64,000 nucleotides of DNA from Dactylis glomerata (Eukaryota; Streptophyta; Magnoliopsida; Poales; Poaceae), in assembly GCA_007115705.1 (NCBI GenBank), contig QXEO01000211.1, positions 2,565,417 through 2,629,416 on the forward strand, given 5' to 3'. Under the pieces are notes generated by a model. It worked only from the letters and a program-made list of their open reading frames with translations, was not told the origin of the DNA and searched no databases. Shown one piece after another: positions 43,770 through 54,000 of the stretch. Within the stretch, counting starts at the first letter, position 1. Every line of letters begins with the position of its first letter. A program made the translations under genes and the position numbers.

Positions 43770-43813
43770 ATACACTAGTAGAAAATAGGGCTTTCGTTTT
43801 TTGCTCCAAACGG

Positions 43814-44075
43814 TATTTGCACCGGTTGGCTTTCGAACCCAGACTAAAGGGGTGCTTTAGCACCGGTTCGAGCTGCCAGAGAGCTAAATTGAGCCCGTGG
43901 AGCTCTAGAACCGGTTCGTTAGGAACCATTAGCACCGGTTCGTACCACGAACCGGTGCTAAAGGTGTCGCGTCTGCCGCGTGGCAGACGCCACACCTTTA
44001 GCACCGGTTCGTGGCACGAACCGGTGCTAATGGACACCCTTTTGCACCGGTTCTGGACACGGACCGGTGCTAGAG
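43814..44075. repeat. Left subterminal array of CACTA1
   Basis: At least nine copies of the motif GCACCGGTT or its complement, several paired as inverted repeats such as 'ttagcaccggttcg' facing 'cgaaccggtgctaa'. Such arrays are where En/Spm regulators bind. Confidence 0.85.
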
Positions 44076-44083
44076 GCCCTGCC

Positions 44084-44090
44084 TATAAAT
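44084..44090 (+). promoter_or_regulatory. TATA box of the transposase gene
   Basis: 'tataaat' directly after the left array, followed by a leader with a probable intron from 'gaggttagc' (about 44296) to the acceptor 'gacgcag' just before ATG 44408. Confidence 0.6.
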
Positions 44091-44407
44091 ACAGCCGCCC
44101 ACCAGCCTTCTCCTCTGTTTTTTTTCCTTTGGAAGGTGTGAGAGGGGGTGTGCTAGTTTGGTTTTTTCCCCTATGCACAAGAGGTGTTTGATGAAATGCC
44201 TAAAAGCATGAACCAACTTAAGCTCACACAAAATAAAGATGATATGAGGTGCCCGAGCGATACTTAGGTCTTCTCCTCGTTCTTTCCTCCTCGATCGAGG
44301 TTAGCAACTCTATTCTTTTATTTGTCATTGATACAAATGCATGTTTTGTCATTTTACTATTTATGATGTTCGGTAATAGTATTAGTAAACCTAATTATAT
44401 GACGCAG

Positions 44408-47400
44408 ATGAACCAACGACAATGGATGTACGGTGACCGACGCACTTCCGAGTTCATTGAAGGTCTTCGTAATTTTGGCGATGTGGCTCGGGCAAATATT
44501 CAGAATGGTTTTATGTGTTGTCCATGTGTTGACTGTGGGAACAAGAAGGAGTACTCTTCCTGGAAAATCATTCACGCCCACCTGCTTCGGAAAGGTTTCA
44601 TGCCTAGCTATAATTGTTGGACCAAGCACGGAGAAAGAGGGGTTATAATGGAAGACAATGAAGAAGAAGAGGATGATGATATGTACCCTGAATATGGTGA
44701 TACTGCAACGGGGGAAGCTGAAGCTGAAGGGACAGGAGAAGCTGAAGATGTAGAGGCATCAGATGAGCCTGATGATGATCTTCGTCGGGCCATCGTAGAT
44801 GCACACAGAGAAGCAGAAAGTGTGAATGAGAAGCGGAAGTTAAAAGGTATGTTAGAGGATCATAAAAAGAAGTTGTACCCAGACTGTGAAGATGGGAACA
44901 CAAAGCTCGGTACCACACTGGAGTTGCTGCAATGGAAGGCAGAGACTGGTTTATCTGATAAGGGATTTGAGAAATTACTGAAAATAATGAAGAAGAAGCT
45001 TCCAAAGGATAATGAATTGCCTGACAGTACGTACGAAGCAAAGAAGGTTCTCTGCCCTCTAGGATTAGAGGTTCAGAAGATTCATGCATGCATTAATGAC
45101 TGCATCCTCTACCGCGGTGAGGAGTACGAGAATTTGGAAGCATGCCCGGTATGCACTGCACTGCGATATAAGATCAGACGAGATGACCCTGGTGATGTTG
45201 ATGGCGAGCCCCCCAGAAAGAGGGTTCCTGCCAAGGTCATGTGGTATGCTCCTATAATACCACGGTTGAAACGTCTGTTTAGAAACAAAGAGCATGCCAG
45301 GTTGTTACGATGGCACAAAGAAGACCGTAAGAAAGACGCGATGTTGAGACACCCCGCTGATGGGTCGCAGTGGAGAAAAATTGAGAGAGACTACCCAGAC
45401 TTTGCAGGCGACGCAAGGAACTTAAGGTTTGGTCTGAGTACAGATGGCATGAATCCTTTTGGGGAGCAGAGCTGCAGTCATAGCACCTGGCCTGTAACTC
45501 TATGTATCTATAACCTTCCTCCTTGGTTGTGCATGAAGCGGAAGTTCATTATGATGCCAGTGCTCATCCAAGGTCCGAAGCAACCTGGCAATGACATTGA
45601 TGTGTATCTAAGACCATTAGTTGATGAACTCTTACAGTTATGGACCAAACCAGGTGTACGTGCATGGGATGAGCACAAACAGGAGCCGTTTGACCTACGA
45701 GCGTTGCTTTTCGTAACCATCAATGATTGGCCTGCTCTTAGTAACCTTTCAGGACAAACAAACAAGGGATACAATGCATGCACGCACTATTTAGATAAGA
45801 CTGACGCTATATATTTGGAAAAATGCAAGAAGATTGTGTACTTGGGGCATCGTCGATTTCTTACGACCACGCATTCCGTAAGAAAGAAAGGCAAGCATTT
45901 TAGAGGTGTGGCAGATCACCGGCAAAAGCCTAATCTCCGTACTGGTGATGATTTATTTGATATGGTCAGGGACCTAGAAGTAATCTTTGGAAAGGGTCAT
46001 GGCGGTCAATCTGTTCCAAATGACGTCGCTACCGGACACGCACCCATGTGGAAGAAGAAATCTATATTTTGGGAGCTTGAGTATTGGAAACACCTAGAGG
46101 TTCGCTCTTCAATCGACGTGATGCACGTTACGAAGAATGTTTGCGTGAACCTGCTAGGCTTTCTGGGCGTGTATGGAAAAACAAAAGATACATCAGAAGC
46201 ACGGGAGGATCAACAACGTATGAAAGACCCAAACAACATGCATCCACAGAGCAAGACGGATAAAGGGCGTCACTTAAGTCCTGCCAGCTACGCTCTTACA
46301 AAAGCAGAGAAGGAAATCTTTTTTGATGTCCTTTCAAGTATTAAAGTGCCGTCTGGCTTCTCATCAAATATAAAGGGAATAATAAATATGACAGAGAAAA
46401 AATTCCAAAACCTGAAATCTCATGACTGTCATGTGATTATGACGCAGTTGCTTCCAGTTGCATTAAGGGGGCTTCTACCGGAAAATGTTCGTGTACCCAT
46501 TGTTAAGCTATGTGCATTCCTCAATGCAATATCTCAGAAGGTAATCAATCCAGATATGCTACCAAGGTTACAGAAGGATGTGGCCCAATGTCTTGTTAGT
46601 TTTGAGTTGGTGTTCCCGCCATCCTTCTTTAATATTATGACGCATCTCCTGGTTCACCTTGTCGAAGAGATTGCCATTCTCGGTCCTGTATTTCTACACA
46701 ACATGTTCCCCTTCGAGAGATTCATGGGAGTCTTAAAGAAATATGTTCATAACCGTGCTAGGCCAGAAGGAAGCATCTCCAAGGGCTACGGAACAGAGGA
46801 GGTCATTGAGTTCTGTGTTGACTTTATCCCTCACATTAAGTCGATTGGTGTTCCTGAATCGCGGCATGAAGGGAGACTACGTGGAAAAGGCACGGTAGGA
46901 AAGAAATCAATGTATTGTATGGACGGGATTTCTTTCACTCAAGCACACTACACAGTTCTACAAAGTTCCGCCTTGGTGGCCCCGTATATCATTGAACACA
47001 AGAATATTGTACGCTCCCAACACCCGGCTCAGTCTGACTCCTGGATTACACATAAACATATGGCGACTTTCGGCGGTTGGTTCCGGACACATCTCATAAA
47101 TGACAACATTGTTGGAGATCAGCTATACTTGTTGGCCGGGTCACCATCTTCGACTATATTGACTTTCCAAGGGTACGAGATCAATGGGAACACATTCTAC
47201 ACGATCGCCCAAGATAAAAAGAGCACCAACCAAAACAGTGGTGTCCGCATTGATGCAACAAACAACAACGAGCAAAAGGACACCTATTATGGTTACATAG
47301 AGGAGATATGGGAACTTGACTATGGACCTTCTTTTAAAGTCCCTTTGTTTCGGTGCAAATGGGTCAAGCTAGATGGAGTAGGGGTAAAGGTTGACCAGCT

Positions 47401-47731
47401 GTATGGAATGACAACAGTGGATCTCAACAATCTTGGTTACAGAGACGAACCATTCGTCCTAGCCAATGATGTGGCTCAAGTTTTCTATGTGAAAGACATG
47501 TCCTCCAAACCAAAAAAAAGAAAAGATAAGACAATGAATACATCATACGACGAGCCAAAGCGTCACATAGTTCTTTCAGGGAAAAGAAACATCGTGGGAG
47601 TTGAGGATAAGACAGACATGTCAGAAGATTATAATAAGTTTGATGAAATTCCGCCCTTCAGAGTGAATATTGACCCAATCATCGCGTTAAATGGTGAACA
47701 TACTCCATGGTTACGACCGAAGCGATCCTAA
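44408..47731 (+). CDS. CACTA transposase, TNP2 type
   Basis: The single frame gives 1107 residues from the ATG at 44408, which follows a splice acceptor; an ATG three codons upstream is also possible. Residues about 3-80 are the transposase-associated domain ('QWMYGDRR', 'CCPCVDCGN', 'HLLRKGFMPSY'). An acidic linker follows. The Transposase_21 catalytic region starts near 340 ('STDGMNPFG', 'IDVYLRPLVDELLQLW', 'TINDWPALSNLSG'), with acidic residues placed as in other TNP2 proteins. DUF4218 spans about 680-800 ('LPVALRGLLPE', 'MFPFERFMGVLKKYV') and DUF4216 about 950-1030 ('YYGYIEEIWELDYG'). It would cut the element ends in the nucleus. No stop or frameshift is present. It sits behind the left array and TATA box. 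Confidence 0.93.
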   Translation: MNQRQWMYGDRRTSEFIEGLRNFGDVARANIQNGFMCCPCVDCGNKKEYSSWKIIHAHLLRKGFMPSYNCWTKHGERGVIMEDNEEEEDDDMYPEYGDTATGEAEAEGTGEAEDVEASDEPDDDLRRAIVDAHREAESVNEKRKLKGMLEDHKKKLYPDCEDGNTKLGTTLELLQWKAETGLSDKGFEKLLKIMKKKLPKDNELPDSTYEAKKVLCPLGLEVQKIHACINDCILYRGEEYENLEACPVCTALRYKIRRDDPGDVDGEPPRKRVPAKVMWYAPIIPRLKRLFRNKEHARLLRWHKEDRKKDAMLRHPADGSQWRKIERDYPDFAGDARNLRFGLSTDGMNPFGEQSCSHSTWPVTLCIYNLPPWLCMKRKFIMMPVLIQGPKQPGNDIDVYLRPLVDELLQLWTKPGVRAWDEHKQEPFDLRALLFVTINDWPALSNLSGQTNKGYNACTHYLDKTDAIYLEKCKKIVYLGHRRFLTTTHSVRKKGKHFRGVADHRQKPNLRTGDDLFDMVRDLEVIFGKGHGGQSVPNDVATGHAPMWKKKSIFWELEYWKHLEVRSSIDVMHVTKNVCVNLLGFLGVYGKTKDTSEAREDQQRMKDPNNMHPQSKTDKGRHLSPASYALTKAEKEIFFDVLSSIKVPSGFSSNIKGIINMTEKKFQNLKSHDCHVIMTQLLPVALRGLLPENVRVPIVKLCAFLNAISQKVINPDMLPRLQKDVAQCLVSFELVFPPSFFNIMTHLLVHLVEEIAILGPVFLHNMFPFERFMGVLKKYVHNRARPEGSISKGYGTEEVIEFCVDFIPHIKSIGVPESRHEGRLRGKGTVGKKSMYCMDGISFTQAHYTVLQSSALVAPYIIEHKNIVRSQHPAQSDSWITHKHMATFGGWFRTHLINDNIVGDQLYLLAGSPSSTILTFQGYEINGNTFYTIAQDKKSTNQNSGVRIDATNNNEQKDTYYGYIEEIWELDYGPSFKVPLFRCKWVKLDGVGVKVDQLYGMTTVDLNNLGYRDEPFVLANDVAQVFYVKDMSSKPKKRKDKTMNTSYDEPKRHIVLSGKRNIVGVEDKTDMSEDYNKFDEIPPFRVNIDPIIALNGEHTPWLRPKRS

Positions 47732-47915
47732 TCAAGGGAGATATGCGAAGGGAGGTTCATGGCCTCCAAGACGAAAAATCAGAAGAAAGGGAAACACAAG
47801 AAGAAAACTCAGAAGACTAGATAGGGATCATAACTTGTGTATCTCAATATGGAAATTACTTTCCCATTTATTTTTTGTGTAATGATGTTATTGTATGAGG
47901 GAAATTTTTCCGAGA

Positions 47916-47973
47916 CGGAGCTTCCAAAGATATCGTAGGGCGTGAGCACCAACGATATCTTTGAGAAGCTCCG
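47916..47973. repeat. Hairpin downstream of the transposase gene
   Basis: The arms 47916-47936 (cggagcttccaaagatatcg) and 47952-47973 are inverted copies with about 20 of 22 matches and a 15 base loop. It lies 185 bp after the transposase stop. It could act on the mRNA 3' end or be the remains of a small foldback element. Confidence 0.6.
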
Positions 47974-48187
47974 CCATGGGAGATTTCCCAATAATTTACC
48001 TAACATTCTTAGAGGAGATGGAGTCTTTCACTCTCCCTACCTTCTAGGTATCGATGCTCCTTTTATAGGCACGGCACCGCTTCTACTTTGTCTTGTTCCT
48101 CCGACAGGGGCATCGTGCGTCCACCCACGCATCCTTATCTCATCGAGCAGTGCATCCACCCATGCGTCCTTATCCTGCCGATATCTT

Positions 48188-48325
48188 TAGTCTCGGTTGC
48201 ACCCACCAACCGGGACTAAAGGTTACCCACACGTCCTTATCCCACCGACAGTTTTGTTAGATGACACAAAAACCACCTTTAGTCCCGGTTGTACCCACCA
48301 GCCGGGACTAAAGGTTAGATGGTTC
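48188..48325. repeat. Internal palindromic array of GTCCCGG type
   Basis: 'tttagtctcggttg' with 'ccgggactaaaggt' and 'tttagtcccggttg' with 'ccgggactaaaggt' form two inverted pairs. The core differs from the GCACCGG core used elsewhere in CACTA1 and is typical of another CACTA subfamily. Confidence 0.7.
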
Positions 48326-48403
48326 CCCGCGCCATTGTGTTCCCGCCTATTTTCTTCCCGCGCTTTCGACCACTTCCCGCCTCCGTCTTCCCGCCATTTT
48401 TCA

Positions 48404-48413
48404 CTATATATAT
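48404..48413 (+). promoter_or_regulatory. TATA box of the third CACTA1 gene
   Basis: 'ctatatatat' 67 bp before ATG 48480, after the GTCCCGG array. Confidence 0.6.
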
Positions 48414-48479
48414 GTAGGCTTGGCCTCCATTTACATATCACATCTAGACTCATATCTGCAAACCTCATCACTCTCTTCC

Positions 48480-49007
48480 ATGGCTTCCATCGTATCTCTA
48501 ACCCCCCAGGAGGCGGAGGCGCTTTGCGCCTCAAACTACCCCTGCCCGCCGGGCTACCGCGTCCCCACCGGCTGGATGCTGAGCGTCGGAGGCGTACCGG
48601 TCCCTCCTGTCCCTGTAGGTGTGGCCCGCCAGATGGCCATCACGAACCACTACTACTTCGAGCTCACGGCAGAGCAGCGGAGGAATCCTCAGTGGCATCC
48701 CGACTACAGCCCGACTTGGGACGCCTTCTTCATCAATCGGCGTGAGAGTGCGCTTGCCAGGCACGAGGAGGACGGCTCGCCTCGTTCGAACTTCAACGAG
48801 GCCGGCCGTCGGCTATGGTGGCGCGGCCGGACTCTCCAGAGCGTCATGGCCTACCGTGGCCCCCGCCTGCGCTACCCTCACTCTCAGCCCACGCGTGCTC
48901 ACCAGTCGAGGTTCGACTACCGCGACCCCGATGCCAGCGACGATGACACCGGCGACTACGACGACTACAGTGGCGATGTTTATAGGGCTAGGCACGACTA
49001 TGACTGA
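48480..49007 (+). CDS. Small third gene of CACTA1, uncharacterised family
   Basis: An intronless frame of 175 residues from ATG 48480 (MASIVSLTPQEAEALCAS). In order it shows 'PPGYRVPTGWMLSVGGVPVP', a spacer rich in Arg and Glu, 'HPDYSPTWDAFFINRRES', 'NEAGRRLWWRGRTLQSVM', then an acidic tail (DDDTGDYDDYSG). No enzyme motif, signal peptide or membrane segment is seen; the Trp/Gly/Pro pattern suggests a compact fold with an acidic tail. The split gene of CACTA2 (5641-26066) has the same blocks in the same order, so this is a shared CACTA cargo or accessory gene. It has its own TATA box and palindromic array. The codons are GC-rich compared with the transposase gene, as in highly expressed grass genes. 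The function is unknown. Confidence 0.7.
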   Translation: MASIVSLTPQEAEALCASNYPCPPGYRVPTGWMLSVGGVPVPPVPVGVARQMAITNHYYFELTAEQRRNPQWHPDYSPTWDAFFINRRESALARHEEDGSPRSNFNEAGRRLWWRGRTLQSVMAYRGPRLRYPHSQPTRAHQSRFDYRDPDASDDDTGDYDDYSGDVYRARHDYD

Positions 49008-49160
49008 ATCATCCAACATTCGAAAACAAGCTCGGCCGATTGTGACTTAATCTGGCCATGTATCTTAATTTTCAGTTGAGATATGTACTTCTTTTCCTGT
49101 TCAATCGTTTTCCCGCCCTTTTTCTTTCCGCCCTTTTCTTCCCGCCCTTTTCCTCTCACG

Positions 49161-50010
49161 GAAATATAACTAATCAAAAGAAAATAGAAAATCAAATATA
49201 ACTAATCAAAAGAAAATAGAAAATCAAATATAACTAATCAAAAGAAAATAGAAAATCAAATATAACTAATCAAAAGAAAAAAGGAAATCAAATATAACTA
49301 ATCAAAAAGAAAATCAAATATAACTAATCAAAAGAAAATAGAAAATCAAATATAACTAATCAAAAGAAAAAAGAAAATCAAATATAACTAATCAAAAGAA
49401 AAAAGGAAATCAAATATAACTAATCAAAAAGAAAATCAAATATATCTAATCAAAAGAAAATAGAAAATCAAATATAACTAATCAAAAGAAAATAGAAAAT
49501 CAAATATAACTAATCAAAAGAAAAAAGAAAATCAAATATAACTAATCAAAAGAAAAATAGAAAATCAAATATAACTAATCAAAAGAAAAAAGAAAATCAA
49601 ATATAACTAATCAAAAGAAAATCAAATATAACTAATCAAAAGAAAAAAGAAAATCAAATATAACTAATCAAAAGAAAATCAAATATAACTAATCAAAAGA
49701 AAATCAAATATAACTAATCAAAAGAAAAAAGAAAATCAAATATAACTAATCAAAAGAAAAAAGAAAATCAAATATAACTAATCAAAAGAAAATCAAATAT
49801 AACTAATCAAAAGAAAAAAGAAAATCAAATATAACTAATCAAAAGAAAAAAGAAAATCAAATATAACTAATCAAAAGAAAAAAGAAAATCAAATATAACT
49901 AATCAAAAGAAAAAAGAAAATCAAATATAACTAATCAAAAAGAAAATCAAATATATCTAATCAAAAGAAAATAGAAAATCAAATATAACTAATCAAAAAG
50001 AAAATCAAAT
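49161..50010. repeat. AT-rich minisatellite, about 850 bp
   Basis: Tandem units built on 'atcaaatataactaatcaaa' plus a variable 'agaaaatag' or 'agaaaaaag' tail, mostly 31-32 bp with shorter variants of 21-26 bp, roughly 30 copies. It lies between the third gene and the internal GCACCGG array. Confidence 0.9.
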
Positions 50011-50067
50011 GGAATGTTGATGATAGCTTCAATACCGAATTTGGCGGGAACAACTGAAAAGTTTAAA

Positions 50068-50262
50068 ACAACCTTTAGCACCGGTTCGTGGCTCAAACCG
50101 GTGCTAAAGGTGGTGGCGCTGCAGCTCCCAGCCAGCCCCCTTTAGCACCGGTTGAAGCCATCAACCGGTGCTAAAGGTCTGACCTTTAGCACCGGTTGGT
50201 GGCTTCAACCGGTGCTAAAGGGTCTTTAGCACCGGTTTAAGCCACCAACCGGTGCTAAAGGT
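50068..50262. repeat. Internal GCACCGG palindromic array ahead of the second CACTA gene
   Basis: Four inverted pairs of 'ctttagcaccggtt' and 'aaccggtgctaaagg', some with matching 'gaagcc'/'ggcttc' inner arms so that each pair can fold into a hairpin. It is followed at 50270-50277 by 'tttataac', a TATA-like box. Confidence 0.85.
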
Positions 50263-50279
50263 GCCTGCCTTTATAACTG

Positions 50280-51089
50280 CTTCTTCCTCCTCTGCCCCGC
50301 ACCGCAAAACGCCTAAGGACCTGCGCGTAGGAGCTCGAGGACGCCGTCAGGCTGCCGGATTTTTCCACGCCGCCGCCGTCGTCGCCGCCGCCGCTGCGCC
50401 CGTTCGCCCGCGCCGCGCCGCGCCCGCCACCGACGCGCCCGCTCGCCCGCGCCCACTCGCCCCCCGCGCCGCTCACCACCGCGCCCTCGCCCGCGCGCCC
50501 GCTCGCCCCCGCGCCGCTCGCCACCGACGACGCCGCCGGACCCGCGCCGGCACCGACGACGCCGCCGGACCCGCGCCGCTCGCCCGCCGACGACGACGCC
50601 GCACCCGGCCGCGCCGCCCGCTCGCCCACGCGCCAAGCCCGGCCACCTTCCTGCAAGGTTTTGAGCACATTTTTTTTAGTTATTTTAGGTTTTTTTTACT
50701 TTAATTATTTTAGGTTTTTGTTATTTTAATTACTTTAATTATTTTAGTTATTTTAGGTTTTTAGTTACTAGTAAATGTGCACGTGCAAAGAGGAAAAACA
50801 CATATTTAGTTAGTTATTTAGTTAGTTATTTAGTTAGTTATTTTAGTTATTTTAGGTTTTTGTTATTTTAATTACTTTGTTTATTTTAGTTAGATAACAC
50901 ATATTAAAAACACATAATGGTTTAATAAGGTCTAATCTTAGGTTATAAAATGGGGGCGTTGGCCGGGCGCCGGCGTGGTGGGGAGGGAAGACCTAATCTT
51001 CCCCCACCGCTCCGGCGCTCGGCCAACGCCCCCTTTTTTTTTGGTCTCCGTATCATTATAATAATTTGTAATAATTCTTTGCAGAAACT
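50280..51089 (+). other. Leader region of the second CACTA1 gene
   Basis: 50290-50660 is extremely GC-rich (CGCC repeats) and gives long low-complexity frames that I do not accept. A leader intron probably runs from 'ctgcaag' at about 50658 to 'tctttgcag' just before ATG 51090. It contains AT-rich sequence and the hairpin at 50952-51033. Confidence 0.5.
50952..51033. repeat. GC-rich foldback inside the leader intron
   Basis: The arm 'gggggcgttggcc' to 'gggaagac' and its inverted copy ending 'ggccaacgccccc' form a stem of about 38 bp with few mismatches and a loop of about 5-7 bases. It is a candidate source of small RNA or a structural element. Confidence 0.65.
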
Positions 51090-54000
51090 ATGGATCTCGG
51101 AAGAGACGACTTCCAGGAAAATATTATCGAGGATATCATCCGCGATAATAATGATGACGATGTCACCTCCTTGTTTCTAAACAACTCCGGTGAGGGAGAC
51201 GAACAAAATCGTAGAGATGGCTTCGATGAGGGAGAAGGTGCCGAAGAGGATGACACCGGTGAAGTAGAAGGTGCCAGAGAGGGAGAAGGTGCCGGAGTGG
51301 ATGGAGGCACCGGTGAAGGAGAAGGTGCCAGAGAGGGAGAAGGTGCCGAAGATGAGGGAGAAGGCGCCGGCGAGGTAGATGTGTATTAATAATAAATTAA
51401 GCATGTGTTGTATAGTTGGATTATTAGATTTGTGTATATACATATATTAACGCTCCTTCTTCTTTTAGCCCTCTGGATCGAGCCACTCTTCTGCAAATAG
51501 AAGAGGTCCGGCCAGAAGGTTGGAAGAACATGAAAGGTACCGAATAGAAGAAATCGGTGAAGATGGCGAACCGATTGCTCCCGCGGCTCACGCAAGTAAA
51601 TTTATAAGACAATGCGGAGTTCTTGTTAGGGACAACATTCCGATCACCATTCGAGAATGGAAGAAGACAAAGACGGAACCAGTTAAATATGTCCGCAACA
51701 GATTGAAGAATATTCTTTGGAAGAAGCTCATGGTTAATTTTACCCTACCAGAGGCGCCAGAGGTGGATCGAACTGAGGTGGATCGAAATGAGGAGGATTC
51801 AAATGAGGAGGATTCAGATGACGATGATCGTCATCTGAATATCATAGAGCGGAAAGTCAAGAAGTGGACTCTTTCGAGGATGGCAATACAATTCAACACC
51901 TGGAAGAAAAGATTGTACAAGGATTTTGTCGACCAAAAAAAGACTCCGGTGTTCACTGGACAATATGAGAAGATAAAAGATCACTGGGACGCATTCGTGG
52001 AGTACAAGAATTCAGAGGCAGCTAAGCGAAGGTCAGAAATAAATAAGAAAAATGCTGCTAAAAAGAAGTATCACCATACTATGGGGCAAGGAGGCTACAA
52101 GACTGGCAAGCCTAAGTGGAAGAAGATGGAGGACGATCTAATTGCCAAAGGGATCATTCCGGAGACATTGAAATGGAATGATCGGTCAAGGGATTGGTTT
52201 TACGGGCATGGAGGGAAGTTGGACTCGGAAGGGAAGTGTGTATATACAAAAAAGCATGACGAAGACCCTCTTCCCATTGATGCCCTTAGAAGCGCATCAA
52301 AGGATGTTGAAGAGGGAAGGTTCCATCCCGAAAGAGAGAAGGACGAGCTCACGCGCGCCCTTGGGAATGATGAACACCCAGGACGAACACGAACCACTCC
52401 GGGCTCCAAACCGTGGAAACTCGGGTTTCCCGTGGAAATGAAGAAATTTCCCGATAGAAGCCGTCAGAGAAGAAAGGAAAGGGAAGCAGACCGCATGTCT
52501 CAGATAGAACAAGAGCTGAAGCGGCAATCAGACTTGTTAAATCGGATAAGCCAGCAAGGAACCGCCGCATCTCAGCCACAGATAGAAGCCGGATATGATG
52601 CTACCGGCCCACCATCTCAGCGGAAAAGCAGCGTGGCTTCCACGGACCTCCCAGCGGATGATGATGAACCGGCGATCCGCTATCCAGTGGATGATATCAC
52701 GGAGTCGACATCTTGCGAGCTACATGTGAAGGTCGTGAACATAACCATGAAGGTGGCGGTCGGCTATGCCTTACCCATTGGACCTGATTCAACTTATCAT
52801 TGCCGTCCGATTCCACCTGGCTATGCTGTTGCCGGGGTGGATGAAGTTATGGGCGGATTTGAGCAGCTGAAGCTTGACCACCCTGCGGGTGAAGGGGATT
52901 TGTACGAGCTGGGAGAAGCCAAGAAGACCACCGTTCTATGGCTAAAGGAATTAATCGTGCTTCCAAATTGGACGCCAAGGTCTCCAGCCCGTCACCCTTC
53001 TCCACCGCCACATCAGCCATCTCCGCCATCTCTGCGTCAGCCTTCTCCGCCATCTCCGCGTCAGCCTTCTCCAGCATACCAGCCTTCCCCAGCTAGTGAG
53101 CCGTCTCCGCCACCTCCACCCACTGAGGCTCAGAGCCAAAGGCAGAAGCGTACCATCGCCGCTCCCAAGAGTAACCGATCACCGATCCGTCGACAGGAGC
53201 CCCTTCCAAGAGTACCTAAGGTTCCTCCAAAGAGACCTTACGACTATACTCCGGAGGAAACCGCGGCGAAGGTACAAGAGAAATCATCAAAGAACTTCTT
53301 TGAAAATTTGAAGAGAAAGAAGACCGAGCAGTCCGCCGAGCAGCCTCCTCTAGATCCAAAAGTGTTAAAAATGTTGAAGAACCTTCACCAACCCGAGCCA
53401 AGGCTTGCATCAGATTATGACCGCACTATTCTCAAGTCAGATGCAGCAAAGCGGTCGAAAGGTAAATCAGTTCCTCAGCTCGGAGAACAGATGAACTCTT
53501 GCCCCCCGCTCCAAGTGTTTCCCGATGTCCAGTATGATCCAGAGATCATAGCACTGTACAAAGAGGAGGCCAAAGCTGCAGGTATGTCTGTTGCTCAATA
53601 CTTAAGCAGGTGTGATTTCCCCACGGCTGAAGTAGTAGCATACAAATACCGGTATGGGAGCCCTCTCGTCAGACCCGAGGAGATTCCTAATCTACCAACA
53701 AGAATGCGAAAATTGCATAACTGGTACTTGGAAGCCTCACAGCGTGGGCAGAATTGGATCGTAATAGGAATTAATGATGAGCATTTCTTTCGTGGAAACG
53801 ACGACATAAACATCGAAGTTGCTGAATTATTTCAGTTATACAATCATGACGCCCTCGACAAATCGATGATCAGTGCCTATTGTTTGTAAGTATTATTTTT
53901 CCTTGTAACTATAAGTCTTTATCTCATCTCGTTTATTGCATGCATAATTTTACTCACTATATTATGCAGATTGAAGAAACTCGAATGCAAAAGAGGACAA

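Noticed and set aside
49161..50010. CRISPR-like appearance of the regular array
   Set aside because: This is a plant CACTA element, there are no unique spacers, and units are directly adjacent variants of one another.
50252..50704. Long frames on both strands in the CGCC-rich leader of the second CACTA1 gene
   Set aside because: Extreme GC content gives open frames in several phases; composition is Ala/Arg/Pro only and the segment lies before a probable leader intron.
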